Origin: Prochlorococcus sp. AG-402-C09
Lineage (GTDB): Bacteria; Cyanobacteriota; Cyanobacteriia; PCC-6307; Cyanobiaceae
Assembly: GCA_003279565.1 (NCBI GenBank)
Contig: QCHN01000002.1
Span: 62,001 to 126,000 of the forward strand
DNA length: 64,000 nt
Direction: 5' to 3'
The position numbers were made by a program, and so were the translations under genes. Shown in pieces: positions 41,141 through 49,518 of the stretch. Positions within the stretch are counted from its first letter, which is position 1; each line of letters starts with the position of its first letter. A model generated the notes under the pieces. The model saw only the letters and a list, made by a program, of their open reading frames with translations. It made no database searches and was not told where the DNA came from.

Positions 41141-41335
41141 TCACAGGAATATTCCTTTTGATTGAACAAAGCTGTGAAAAGCTGGATTATGAAGATATTC
41201 AATATACATTGCGATTAAAAATGCAGCACCTAAGCAACTACTAGCAATTATTGATCCAAAAATAAAAACTTGTTTTTTACTGATGTTTTGCTTCGTATCT
41301 ACAAATACAAATCTCTTTGACCTTGAGACAGTCAT
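41141..41335 (-). CDS. Small membrane protein, 64 residues
   Basis: Basic N-terminus (SRSKRFVFVDTKQNISKKQ), one membrane helix at about 24-46 (FGSIIASSCLGAAFLIAMYIEYL), short exposed end. Convergent with the hli cluster and ends close to its terminator. Unassigned; topology N-in is suggested by the charges. Confidence 0.6.
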   Translation of the reverse strand: MTVSRSKRFVFVDTKQNISKKQVFIFGSIIASSCLGAAFLIAMYIEYLHNPAFHSFVQSKGIFL

Positions 41336-41403
41336 TTAAGTTTTTTCAACTACTTAATACCTAGCCATAGCATGTCTTGATTATTTCCTACTTAATAAAT
41401 TCT

Positions 41404-41775
41404 TTATGAAAGCAGGTCTTCCGTGTAAATTGCTTGACAAGAAAATTCTTGAATTTCACCATTAGGTAAAAGATGAGCAAATCTGGGTTTATCGATTCTT
41501 AATCCATTTTTCTCATCCTGATAACTCCATAACCATTTTTTGTCCGTGAATGAGATATCACCGACCTTGAAAGATACTGGGAGCATCAGGTTTAAATCTC
41601 GCCAATTAAGAACAATAAATGCTCCTTTATCAATATTTTCAAGATCATCAGTTATTGCGAAATCTCCATTTAAGTTATTTCTGATTACAGCAGTTAATCT
41701 ATCTCCATCGCAACTGAAATCTGAAGAAGGATTAAGAGTAACAAGTAAACTAAGAAAGAACGAAATAAAAATCAT
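41404..41775 (-). CDS. Hypothetical secreted protein
   Basis: 123 residues. N-terminal signal peptide (FISFFLSLLVTL, about 1-17), then a beta-rich mature part with three or more conserved-looking tryptophans (NWRDLN, KKWLWSYQDE) and two cysteines (FSCDGDRL, FSCQAIY) that probably form a disulfide. Divergent from the OsmC gene; a Fur-like box lies 32 bases upstream of this start, so iron control is possible (inference). Confidence 0.62.
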   Translation of the reverse strand: MIFISFFLSLLVTLNPSSDFSCDGDRLTAVIRNNLNGDFAITDDLENIDKGAFIVLNWRDLNLMLPVSFKVGDISFTDKKWLWSYQDEKNGLRIDKPRFAHLLPNGEIQEFSCQAIYTEDLLS

Positions 41776-41806
41776 TTGTTTTGAGTATAAGAGAAATTTA
41801 TATTTT

Positions 41807-41828
41807 TAAAATGATACTTATTATCATT
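41807..41828. promoter_or_regulatory. Fur-box-like dyad
   Basis: AATGATA (41810-41816) and TATCATT (41822-41828) form an inverted repeat around CTTAT. Aligned from 41807, 15 of 19 bases agree with the Fur consensus GATAATGATAATCATTATC. Lies between the divergent secreted-protein and OsmC genes. Confidence 0.55.
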
Positions 41829-41936
41829 GGTTTATCTCTGACAAAGGAATTTATTTGACACTTGATTAAAGTATAAATTCGGTAAAATAAAAGCATACAT
41901 CAGGCTCTGCAAATCAAAGACTCAATAGCCACTCAT

Positions 41937-42362
41937 TTGAATTTCACGAAGATCAGTTGCAACTATCTTGGAGATTTGCAGACTGAAGCAAAACATTCTC
42001 TTTCAGGGAGTGTTATTCATACGGATGCACCTAAAGACCATGATGGAGAAGGAAAAGATTTTGCTCCAACTGATTTATTAGCTTCATCTTTGGGAACTTG
42101 CGTCATAACAATTATGGCTATAGAAGCAAAACGTAGGGGGTGGATACTTGGTAATATTAAAATTGATGTTTATAAGATAATGACATCAGAGGGCCTTAGG
42201 AAGATAAAGACTCTAGTACTAGAAATTTTCATGCCATCTGATTTAGATTCTCAAAAATATAAAATACTTCAAAATACAGCGGAAAACTGCCCTGTAAAGT
42301 TAAATCTTGAATCTTCTGTTGATATTAAGTTGAATTGGCACCAAACAAAAATTGAAAAATAA
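41937..42362 (+). CDS. OsmC family peroxiredoxin
   Basis: Thiol peroxidase of the OsmC/Ohr fold that reduces organic hydroperoxides. 141 residues. The two active-site cysteines are Cys55 (SSLGTCVITIMA) and Cys118 (AENCPVKLNL), with the FAPTDLLASSLGTC segment typical of the family. TTG start, since no ATG or GTG lies nearby; ribosome binding site unclear. Convergent with the DoxX gene, 11 bases apart. Confidence 0.88.
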   Translation: MNFTKISCNYLGDLQTEAKHSLSGSVIHTDAPKDHDGEGKDFAPTDLLASSLGTCVITIMAIEAKRRGWILGNIKIDVYKIMTSEGLRKIKTLVLEIFMPSDLDSQKYKILQNTAENCPVKLNLESSVDIKLNWHQTKIEK

Positions 42363-42373
42363 AATTGACCGTT

Positions 42374-42775
42374 TTAATTACTTTTAGTTGTCTGATTATT
42401 AAAAATTTCTTTGAGTGAATTTACTTTTACATTGTTTATACCAAGTATTAATCCACCGATTAGCCCAGCATTCATTAATACAGCTTGTGCTTGAAAAGGA
42501 AAAAAATGAAAAATAAAAGTTGTTGGAACTATGAATATAAGTAGAAGATATGCCCCTAATCTTTGTTTGAATCCTGAGATGAAAAGTATGGAGCCAAGAA
42601 TCAAGCAAACTATGGCTAAAAATAATAAAAAAGGAGCTAATGTAGGGGATATATTTTTATTTGATATAACTTCAACAGTTCGTTCGAAATTTATTATTTT
42701 ACCTGGAATTGCATAAATAAATATAGCTGAAATTAGTATTCTTCCTATTAAATTTTTTGTTTGTTCAAAGTTCAT
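42374..42775 (-). CDS. DoxX family membrane protein
   Basis: 133 residues, four membrane helices (about 8-24, 42-62, 70-87, 95-112). IGRILISAIFIYAIPGKIINFERTVEVI is the conserved opening of DoxX-type proteins. Role in redox or sulfur metabolism has been proposed for some members; not determinable here. Convergent with OsmC, which may suggest a common stress role. Confidence 0.78.
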   Translation of the reverse strand: MNFEQTKNLIGRILISAIFIYAIPGKIINFERTVEVISNKNISPTLAPFLLFLAIVCLILGSILFISGFKQRLGAYLLLIFIVPTTFIFHFFPFQAQAVLMNAGLIGGLILGINNVKVNSLKEIFNNQTTKSN

Positions 42776-42988
42776 TTAATTAATACCGGGGTGAAAAATT
42801 AATTTATCTTAGAAATTTGTAATGTTAAAAGTTTGTTTACGTCTATTATGGGATATATATGCTCTTTTTGTGGATATCTCTCAATTTTTTGAAAAATATC
42901 ATTTTAAATTGTATGTGTTTTTTTTTTGAGGTAATAAAAAAACTTATCTATTGCTATCTTGTTTGCATAGACTATTTAATTTTTAATA

Positions 42989-43120
42989 ATGACTAGGAAT
43001 AGGGACTCGGGTCCAACATTTTACAAGAAGGGTTCTTTCCATAATAAAATAGGGATGATATTACTCTGGGCATTTATATGCTTGGCTTTAATTCAAATTT
43101 TTATATTGATTTTCAATTGA
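42989..43120 (+). CDS. Small membrane protein, 43 residues
   Basis: ATG at 42989, TGA at 43118-43120. Basic N-terminus (MTRNRDSGPTFYKKGSFHNK), one membrane helix at about 22-41 ending in the C-terminus. N-in tail-anchored topology. No family. Confidence 0.55.
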   Translation: MTRNRDSGPTFYKKGSFHNKIGMILLWAFICLALIQIFILIFN

Positions 43121-43225
43121 ATTATATTTACATAATCCTTTAATATTGGATGAGTGATAGATTTATATAATATCTAACAGCAAATATCTTACTTGATTTC
43201 AATTTATCTAAGCTTTGATTTAATT

Positions 43226-43474
43226 ATGATTCTTCTCAAAATTACTAATGCATCAGATGTCGTTGCCTCTAAAGCAGGAAAATTATTTGAGAAAATGACC
43301 CCAGAAATGATCGATCAGAAATTAGTAGAAAGTCAGGTTATTCAGCAGATGATTGATCAACTTCAATTAGAAGGCCTAAAAGGACAGATTTCTAGTGTTA
43401 AAGGATTAGATATTAGTGATGATACTTTGATAACTAACAGCAGTTTTAAAATTAGGACTACTAAGACCTTTTGA
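43226..43474 (+). CDS. Hypothetical cytosolic protein, 82 residues
   Basis: Start placed at ATG 43226 (an in-frame TTG at 43193 would add a less likely 11 residues). Helical, with ASKAGKLFEKMTPEMIDQKLVESQVIQQMIDQLQLEGLKGQI, then ISDDTLITNSSFKIRTTKTF. It resembles in my memory small picocyanobacterial conserved proteins, but no named family. A strong hairpin follows the stop. Confidence 0.6.
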   Translation: MILLKITNASDVVASKAGKLFEKMTPEMIDQKLVESQVIQQMIDQLQLEGLKGQISSVKGLDISDDTLITNSSFKIRTTKTF

Positions 43475-43506
43475 ATTGAGTAAATATTTAAAAGTATTTA
43501 CTCAAT
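43475..43506 (+). terminator. Hairpin after the 82-residue gene
   Basis: ATTGAGTAAATA (43475-43486), loop TTTAAAAG, TATTTACTCAAT (43495-43506): perfect 12-bp stem beginning right after the stop codon. Only a weak T-run follows. Confidence 0.65.
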
Positions 43507-43683
43507 TTATATAAGAAGACCATAAAGACCGCGGACGCCGAGCTAGCCTGTGTAGATTGAATAGTTATTGCTTAATATTGTTGAAGTTTTTCTTAAAAAA
43601 AATTAATTATTTATTATTAAGAAGCTACTCGTTTTAATTACTCAGTCTTATCTATTCTTTAATCATATTAAAAAGGAATCGTT

Positions 43684-44445
43684 TTGGGTTTTGGTGCCCC
43701 CAAAATAAGCAATGAAGAAGAGCGCTTAAGAGCTCTTGCTGAGTATAGGATCTTAGGTACTCAGCCTGAGCAATGCTATGACGACATAACGAAAATTGCT
43801 TCTTTAACTTGCGGAACGCCTATCTCTTTAATGAGCTTAGTTAATACTGATACGCAGTGGTTTAAATCAATGTGTGGATTTGAGACGAAAGAAACATCAA
43901 GGGATGTTTCTTTTTGTGCTCATGCAATTGCTAGTCCGGAACCATTGATTGTTGAGGATGCTCTATTAGACGAGAGATTTAAATCAAACCCTTTGGTGGT
44001 TGAGGAACCCAAAATTCGTTTATATGCTGGATTCCCATTGCAAACCCCAAATGATCAGCGAATAGGAACTCTCTGTGTGATTGATAGAAAACCAGGACAT
44101 TTGTCTGACCAACAACATCAAATTATGGAGGCCTTGTCTAGACAGGTTGTAACTTTATTGGAACTTCGTAAGAGATCTATTCGTCTTCTTGATGCTCTTA
44201 CTCATATGCATAATACGGAGGGTATTTTAACTACATGTTCATATTGCAAAGAGGTAAGGGATTCGGATGGTGAGTGGCAGCATCTAGAAAAATACCTATC
44301 AAAAATTGCGGATATTCGTTTCAGTCATGGGATTTGCGATTTATGTATGGAGAAGCACTTTCCTGATGTATTAGAAGTCTGGAGTGAAGACAAACTTAAT
44401 TTAAATAGTAAAAAAAACAAGCCAGAATGCAAAAAAAGTAATTAG
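43684..44445 (+). CDS. GAF domain protein with C-terminal zinc-type cysteine cluster
   Basis: 253 residues. GAF domain at about 25-165 (DDITKIASLTCGTPISLMSLVNTDTQWFKS, FCAHAI, LYAGFPLQTPNDQRIGTLCVID). The C-terminal part has CSYCKEVRDSDGEWQHLEKYL and SHGICDLCMEKHFPD: Cys185, Cys188, Cys218 and Cys221, likely binding zinc, a motif found after sensory domains in many bacteria. There is no kinase or cyclase output. TTG start with AGGA upstream. Sensor of unknown ligand. Confidence 0.85.
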   Translation: MGFGAPKISNEEERLRALAEYRILGTQPEQCYDDITKIASLTCGTPISLMSLVNTDTQWFKSMCGFETKETSRDVSFCAHAIASPEPLIVEDALLDERFKSNPLVVEEPKIRLYAGFPLQTPNDQRIGTLCVIDRKPGHLSDQQHQIMEALSRQVVTLLELRKRSIRLLDALTHMHNTEGILTTCSYCKEVRDSDGEWQHLEKYLSKIADIRFSHGICDLCMEKHFPDVLEVWSEDKLNLNSKKNKPECKKSN

Positions 44446-44542
44446 ATTCATAGAAAATAAATTTAGGTAAGTGCTCTTCTTTCTAATCTTTTAGTGAATA
44501 TATAAATACTTTTAGAATTTTTTTTGTCAGAAAGTTTTAAAT

Positions 44543-45409
44543 ATGATTGGTTTTTTTGCAGCAATTTCAGCAGTATTATTTTGGACATTTTCATGTTCAA
44601 TTTGGCGTAAAGAATCTGAGAACTTGTTACCAAGGCAAATAAATATTTATAAAAATGTTTTTGCTTCTATCTTATTTTTACCAGTGGTATTTACTATAAG
44701 TTGGTTATCTAATATGAGTTCTATCTTTGTTTTGATAATAAGTGGAATAGTCGGTATTTCTATCGGGGATACTTTATATATAAAGGCTTTAAAAATAATT
44801 GGGACAAGAAAAACTCTTTCATTCGAAGCTTTGACCCCAATAATTGCAACTTCTTTAGGCACATTGAGCATCGATGAGATTTATCCTCAAAAAGTATGGC
44901 TAGGATCTTTGATTGTGTCTTTCTCTTTATTAATGATTGTTCGTCAAAATACATTTCAAAAAGAAGAGCCTAGGGGGGAAAACATTCTTGGTATTCTCTG
45001 CGCATTGGGATCGGTCGTTTGTGCTGTTTTAGCAGCGCTATTGTCAAGGGTAATTTTAATTAGCTCTACATTAACCCCTTTGCAAACAACTGAAATTAGA
45101 CTTTTATCAGCATCAATTTTTTTATTTTTAATTTTCAAAAAAGATTCTTTTGATATTCTTCATAATAGATCTCTAAATAAAAAAAATCATTCAAATTTGA
45201 TTTTATCAACCTTACTTGGTACTAATTGTGGAATATTATTTCAACAGATAGTGTTTAAATATTTACCTATTGGGATTGGTTGGACTTTATTAAGTCTTTC
45301 TCCTATCTTTGCACTTTTTGTTTCAAAGAGAGAGGGAGATGAAATAAATAAATTAACAATTCTTTATTCTTTTTTATCTTTTATTGGAGTTGCTATTACT
45401 TTAATTTAA
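44543..45409 (+). CDS. EamA/DMT family transporter
   Basis: 288 residues, ten membrane helices in two EamA repeats (FFAAISAVLFWTFSCSIWRK at the start; GILCALGSVVCAVLAALLSRV at the middle). Drug/metabolite transporter superfamily, exporter or nucleotide-sugar/metabolite carrier of unknown substrate. Convergent with the 81-residue gene; stops overlap by four bases. Confidence 0.85.
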   Translation: MIGFFAAISAVLFWTFSCSIWRKESENLLPRQINIYKNVFASILFLPVVFTISWLSNMSSIFVLIISGIVGISIGDTLYIKALKIIGTRKTLSFEALTPIIATSLGTLSIDEIYPQKVWLGSLIVSFSLLMIVRQNTFQKEEPRGENILGILCALGSVVCAVLAALLSRVILISSTLTPLQTTEIRLLSASIFLFLIFKKDSFDILHNRSLNKKNHSNLILSTLLGTNCGILFQQIVFKYLPIGIGWTLLSLSPIFALFVSKREGDEINKLTILYSFLSFIGVAITLI

Positions 45410-45651
45410 ACCTCAAAGTAATCATTTTCTTGCCAATATTCATCTGGATCATCTTCTACGTCCGGTGGTTCTTCTAGCTCTCCAGGTTTCTCACCTAGTA
45501 GTATAAGTAATCCTTCTAAATATCTCATCTCTGAAGGGTCGTCTGATTTATCAAGGCGATCCTTGACCTTTTTTGCAACTTCAGGAGCACCTTGCTCAAC
45601 AGCTTTTGTTAATAAATAAAGAGGATCATTCTCGGGGTCTATTTTTTTCAT
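45406..45651 (-). CDS. Hypothetical acidic protein, 81 residues
   Basis: Helical N-terminal half (DPLYLLTKAVEQGAPEVAKKVKDRLDK) and a strongly acidic, proline-containing tail (EEPPDVEDDPDEYWQENDYFEV). No membrane segment. Looks like an ankyrin-type or adaptor fragment by eye, but no family can be named. 47 bases downstream of the 140-residue gene on the same strand. Confidence 0.6.
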   Translation of the reverse strand: MKKIDPENDPLYLLTKAVEQGAPEVAKKVKDRLDKSDDPSEMRYLEGLLILLGEKPGELEEPPDVEDDPDEYWQENDYFEV

Positions 45652-45698
45652 TTTAATTAAAAACTATTTAGGTAGTCGTGACTCAGATTGTCACATAT

Positions 45699-46121
45699 TC
45701 ACGAGAAACTTCTATCGGTTGTACCTGGATAGAAAAGAGTATTTTGATCGATATTAATTGCTGAAAACTTGATAGGTTCCCAAAATAAATCTCTTGTAAT
45801 TAAAAAACGAATATCTTTCTCTTTTAGAAATTTCTCATTGACAAAACCTTGTAGTTTTTTGATTGGAATTTCCCCCCATTTTCTGGAATTAGCTATCCAA
45901 TTATCCATTTCCCATACAGGTTCAGAATTTATGATTTGAAATCCAAAAGCTATTTCTCTATCTTCTGATATCTCAGAAAGATACCAATCACCTACAACGC
46001 CGTATAGGTGACAATAAATTAAATCATCAATCGATCCTTGTGGTTCGCCCGATATCGATTTCATCAACTTGGCAGTTGACTCTGGAACAAGAACAAGTGG
46101 GTTTTGGTTTTGCTCTGACAA
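45699..46121 (-). CDS. Hypothetical protein, 140 residues
   Basis: Mixed alpha/beta protein without membrane segments. The middle part LIYCHLYGVVGDWYLSEISEDREIAFGFQIINSEPVWEMDNWI is aromatic and conserved-looking; the region resembles proteins that report surface area or plasmid-type DUF2958 only weakly, so I do not name a family. Likely the upstream partner of the 81-residue gene. Confidence 0.6.
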   Translation of the reverse strand: MSEQNQNPLVLVPESTAKLMKSISGEPQGSIDDLIYCHLYGVVGDWYLSEISEDREIAFGFQIINSEPVWEMDNWIANSRKWGEIPIKKLQGFVNEKFLKEKDIRFLITRDLFWEPIKFSAINIDQNTLFYPGTTDRSFS

Positions 46122-46234
46122 AATGAATAGCTGTGTAACCTTTATGAAAAAGGATTTATTATCTAATTATATTTTTTTAAAAGTACATTTTGTTATTTAA
46201 ATTTCTTATGTAATAAAATACGAATGTTTTACTT

Positions 46235-46543
46235 TTATTGATCAGATCCAGTCGATTTGAATGCTTGTAAAGCCATATTAATATGTGCACCCATCACCCC
46301 AAAAGCCACAAGAGATTTGGGATCTCTATTCTGTGTGAAAAGTTTCTCCTTGCTATTGATCACTTGGAGTAATTTTTGACTTGTTACTGTCCAATTTTTT
46401 ATTAAATCGTTAAAATCCTGCTCTTCTTTGTTTTTGTTGTTTTCATAAGAATTGTGCAAGGGCATATCTTTTTGAGCTTTTATCAAAAAAGAATTCAGTT
46501 CCTTGTGACTGATAGCATTGTGTGAAAAATGATTGTTATTCAA
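46235..46543 (-). CDS. Hypothetical helical protein, 102 residues
   Basis: Predicted helical, polar N-terminal half rich in Asn and His (NNNHFSHNAISHKELNSFL) and a conserved-looking C-terminal half (WTVTSQKLLQVINSKEKLF... AFGVMGAHINMALQAF). No signal peptide or membrane segment. Function unknown. Confidence 0.55.
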   Translation of the reverse strand: MNNNHFSHNAISHKELNSFLIKAQKDMPLHNSYENNKNKEEQDFNDLIKNWTVTSQKLLQVINSKEKLFTQNRDPKSLVAFGVMGAHINMALQAFKSTGSDQ

Positions 46544-46637
46544 CTTACTTAATGCAGACCATTCTTAATTTATCACTCACAAATTGTTGCCCATGGGTGG
46601 ATCTCCGACCAAGTCTTATCTGTTTTGAAAAATGAAA

Positions 46638-48047
46638 TCATTTTATTGGTGTAAACTTTTTAACTAAATTTTTGAAATGATCACCTCTTTCTTCATAGTT
46701 TTGGTATTGATCAAAACTTGCACAGGCTGGAGAGAAGAGTATGCTTGTTGAATTTGTTTTTTTTGCTATTTCAATTGATGCTATTGTCGCTTCTTCTAGA
46801 TTTTGCTTGACAATTATTTCTCCTTTATAAGAAGACATTAATAATGCTTTCTTTATGTTATTAGCACTAAGTCCAAATAAAACCACCCCATTAGTAGATT
46901 GCTGTATTTGTTTGATCCATGGCAGATAATCTCCTTTCTTTTTTATACCACCAGCTAATAAAATCGTCGGATGAGGAATAGATTTTAAACCAGTTAGTGA
47001 AGAGTCGAAATTAGTGGCTTTGCTGTCGTTATAAAAACTTAAATTGTTTACCTTTCCTAAATACTCCAATCTATGGGGGATTGATTTAAATGAACTTATG
47101 GATGTAGCTATTGATGAATGATCAAGACCTATTTCTCTTGCTGCTGCTATTACGAGCAAAAGATTTTGTAAATTATGTTTACCAGGTATTTTAAGTATGG
47201 AACTATGAAATAGTTGTTTTTGGTCTTCAAATATATAACCTTTTTGATCGATCCAGAATTTTGGATATTGAGAGTAGAAGGACTGTTGATTTGTTCCAAC
47301 CCATATACCTTTAGGTAATTCTTTTCTTTTACTGGATAGATATTGATCATCAGAATTATAAATTCGAATAGATGATTTCTCTAATAAACTACGCTTGATT
47401 TTGAAATAAGTTTCTATATCATTATGTCTTTCTAAATGATCAGGTGTAAATGTTGTCCATATTCCTATAGTCGGTGCTACTTTTGGTGAACCTTCAATTT
47501 GATAACTACTTAATTCTATTACTAGCCAGTTTAGCTCTTGGTAATTATTACTCATACTATCTAAAGCAATTTTGGATAAAGCTTTACCCATATTCCCCCC
47601 CATATCAGTAACTAAATTATTTAAGTTAAGAACATGGTTAAGCATATTTGTGACGGTGGTTTTTCCATTGGTTCCAGTTATACCAATAGAAGGGATATGA
47701 TTTAATCTTTCCCAAGCTAATTCTACTTCTCCATGAATATTAATATTTTTACATCTTAATTCTTTTAGAGCTAAATGCTCCCAATCTATGCCTGGACTTA
47801 CAGTAATAGAACAAATCCTTTCTATCCATGGAGTGAAATTATTAATATGAAGTGGTTCCCCAAGTAAGATAACATTTATGCCTTCTGATTTTAATTTGTT
47901 AGATATATTTATTAGTTTTTCATTCGAATTATTCTCTAATATTAAAACGTTCTTTCCCTCTGATTTAAGTAGTTTTGCTGCACTTATTCCTGAGATTCCT
48001 AGTCCAAGAACAATATGTATTTGATTTGATTGTTTATGTGTTGACAA
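46638..48047 (-). CDS. murD: UDP-N-acetylmuramoyl-L-alanine:D-glutamate ligase
   Basis: Adds D-Glu to UDP-MurNAc-L-Ala in peptidoglycan synthesis. 469 residues. Rossmann-like N-terminal domain (VLGLGISGISAAKLL), central ATPase domain with GITGTNGKTT and the FTPDHLERH motif, C-terminal domain with YNDSKATN and SPACASFDQY. All Mur ligase invariants are intact. TTG start. Single gene on this strand with no division cluster around it. Confidence 0.95.
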   Translation of the reverse strand: MSTHKQSNQIHIVLGLGISGISAAKLLKSEGKNVLILENNSNEKLINISNKLKSEGINVILLGEPLHINNFTPWIERICSITVSPGIDWEHLALKELRCKNINIHGEVELAWERLNHIPSIGITGTNGKTTVTNMLNHVLNLNNLVTDMGGNMGKALSKIALDSMSNNYQELNWLVIELSSYQIEGSPKVAPTIGIWTTFTPDHLERHNDIETYFKIKRSLLEKSSIRIYNSDDQYLSSKRKELPKGIWVGTNQQSFYSQYPKFWIDQKGYIFEDQKQLFHSSILKIPGKHNLQNLLLVIAAAREIGLDHSSIATSISSFKSIPHRLEYLGKVNNLSFYNDSKATNFDSSLTGLKSIPHPTILLAGGIKKKGDYLPWIKQIQQSTNGVVLFGLSANNIKKALLMSSYKGEIIVKQNLEEATIASIEIAKKTNSTSILFSPACASFDQYQNYEERGDHFKNLVKKFTPIK

Positions 48048-48215
48048 TTTAATTTAGATTTTAATTTAAATAGCTTTTCTCGTTGACAGCTAGCTGTTGC
48101 CTTAGGATGAATTTGATAGCAAGCAAAATTTTAACTACTCTCTAATATAAAATATTTTTATATTAGTATTCTTTTGATTTTTAAATAAAGACATTTTACT
48201 CACTAGTGATTGAAT

Positions 48216-48341
48216 ATGCCCCTTTTCAGATATGAAGTAGAAATTTTTCAAATTGATTTTAATAAGATTAAAAAAACGTTAATACCTCTGGCTTTATTCT
48301 TTGATAGTTGTTTTGATGCATATGAATTTACTTTTGTTTAA
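48216..48341 (+). CDS. Possible 41-residue protein upstream of overlapping gene
   Basis: ATG at 48216, TAA at 48339-48341, overlapping the ATG of the next small gene by one base (TAATG). Sequence MPLFRYEVEIFQIDFNKIKK, then LIPLALFFDSCFDAYEFTFV. Balanced composition. The coupling with a second small frame supports it. Confidence 0.42.
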   Translation: MPLFRYEVEIFQIDFNKIKKTLIPLALFFDSCFDAYEFTFV

Positions 48342-48487
48342 TGCCTGCAAACCTTGATCTTAGAAAGATGATGAAACCAAAAGAAATTCAAGAGCGAGAG
48401 AATGTTGAGTATTCTCTAAATGGTTTAGTAGATCATAAAGAGAGTGAAAATACATGGATTAAACTTCATCAAATGTTTGATAAGTAA
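48341..48487 (+). CDS. Possible 48-residue protein
   Basis: ATG at 48341, TAA at 48485-48487. Hydrophilic, helical: MPANLDLRKMMKPKEIQERE, then SLNGLVDHKESENTWIKLHQMFDK. Charged composition is typical of a real soluble protein; the start overlaps the preceding stop. Ends 66 bases before tRNA-Val. Unassigned. Confidence 0.5.
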   Translation: MPANLDLRKMMKPKEIQERENVEYSLNGLVDHKESENTWIKLHQMFDK

Positions 48488-48552
48488 AGAGCTTCAAAAC
48501 TTTCTCTATTACTTTTAATTGGGCAAATGTCTAAACTACAAATGTTGGTGAA

Positions 48553-48624
48553 TGGGCGATACTGGAATCGAACCAGTGACTCCTACCGTGTCAAGGTAGT
48601 GCTCTACCTCTGAGCTAATCGCCC
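48553..48624 (-). tRNA. trnV: tRNA-Val (GAC)
   Basis: Read on the minus strand: acceptor GGGCGAT/ATCGCCC with A73, D-arm GCTC..GAGC, anticodon stem CTACC/GGTAG around loop TTGACAC with anticodon GAC, T-arm ACTGG-TTCGATT-CCAGT. 72 bases; CCA is not encoded. Reads GUC and GUU valine codons. Confidence 0.96.
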
Positions 48625-48692
48625 TTGTGAATCAATTTAGAACTGAAGTTTTAGTTCCCTCAATGAAGTTAGCAGGCAATAGGACCTAATAA

Positions 48693-49481
48693 TCATTGCC
48701 TTAGTAATTTGATTCTCCAACGCTCTTTTTTCGTTTTGTCGATATTTAAAATTTTCAGTGAACCTTTTTTCTCTAAATGAATAAGGTCTCCAATATTTAC
48801 AGATTTGCTTGGTTGATGAGTCAAAGTCCAGTTAAGTCGCAACAATCCTTGCTTTATTTGTGTGGTTATTTTTGATCTTGATAATCCAAAACCTGCAGAA
48901 GCTATTGCGTCAATCCTGGTAGATGCCTCAACAGTACTGATTACTTTCTCTGGCCTAGAAAAAGGTATCTCCATCTCGCTTAGATCTACTGCCTGAATTA
49001 ATATTTCAACTTCTCTTAGCTTTCCATTCTTTTGATTTAAAGAATCCGCACATTTTTTCGAACAAATAGCTTGAGCTCCTCTATCTCTTATTAACCAAAT
49101 ATCTCCAATTTCATCTGCTTGCGCATGAAGTTCATGTAAGACATTCCTGAAATCATTTTGTTTGGCTCTGTCAAAAAGGAAATTACCTTTAATATAAATA
49201 CCTTTTATAGGAATATCGATTGAGGGAGAGTTGATGTCTTCCTCGGATCGTAGGAAACATATTCTTTTGCGTTCTGCGCGTGGAAATCCTCCCTCGAATA
49301 GAACACTTACATCGTTTAAGTTCTTAAATTGCCTTTTAACTTCCTCTATTAATTGTGCTGATACAAAAGGAGACCATTGAGCAGTTCTATCATTTAGAGA
49401 CTTTTCCGCGATATGAAGCAAAGTCTCTAACTCTTTACGAAAAGGATTTTTATATAGAATCTTTTCTTTTGGAAGATGCAT
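48693..49481 (-). CDS. Photosystem II S4-domain protein (YlmH-like)
   Basis: 262 residues. N-terminal YlmH-like region (residues 1-170, FVSAQLIEEVKRQFKNLNDVSVLFEGGFPRAERKR), and C-terminal S4 RNA-binding domain (about 180-245, STRIDAIASAGFGLSRSKITTQIKQGLLRLNWTLTHQPSKSVNIGDLI). This is the cyanobacterial/plant 'photosystem II S4 domain protein' form; probably a ribosome- or RNA-binding factor. A perfect palindrome lies 38 bases upstream. Confidence 0.85.
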   Translation of the reverse strand: MHLPKEKILYKNPFRKELETLLHIAEKSLNDRTAQWSPFVSAQLIEEVKRQFKNLNDVSVLFEGGFPRAERKRICFLRSEEDINSPSIDIPIKGIYIKGNFLFDRAKQNDFRNVLHELHAQADEIGDIWLIRDRGAQAICSKKCADSLNQKNGKLREVEILIQAVDLSEMEIPFSRPEKVISTVEASTRIDAIASAGFGLSRSKITTQIKQGLLRLNWTLTHQPSKSVNIGDLIHLEKKGSLKILNIDKTKKERWRIKLLRQ

Positions 49482-49518
49482 GAAAAGAGATAGAATTTTC
49501 TCATTTTATATATAAATA

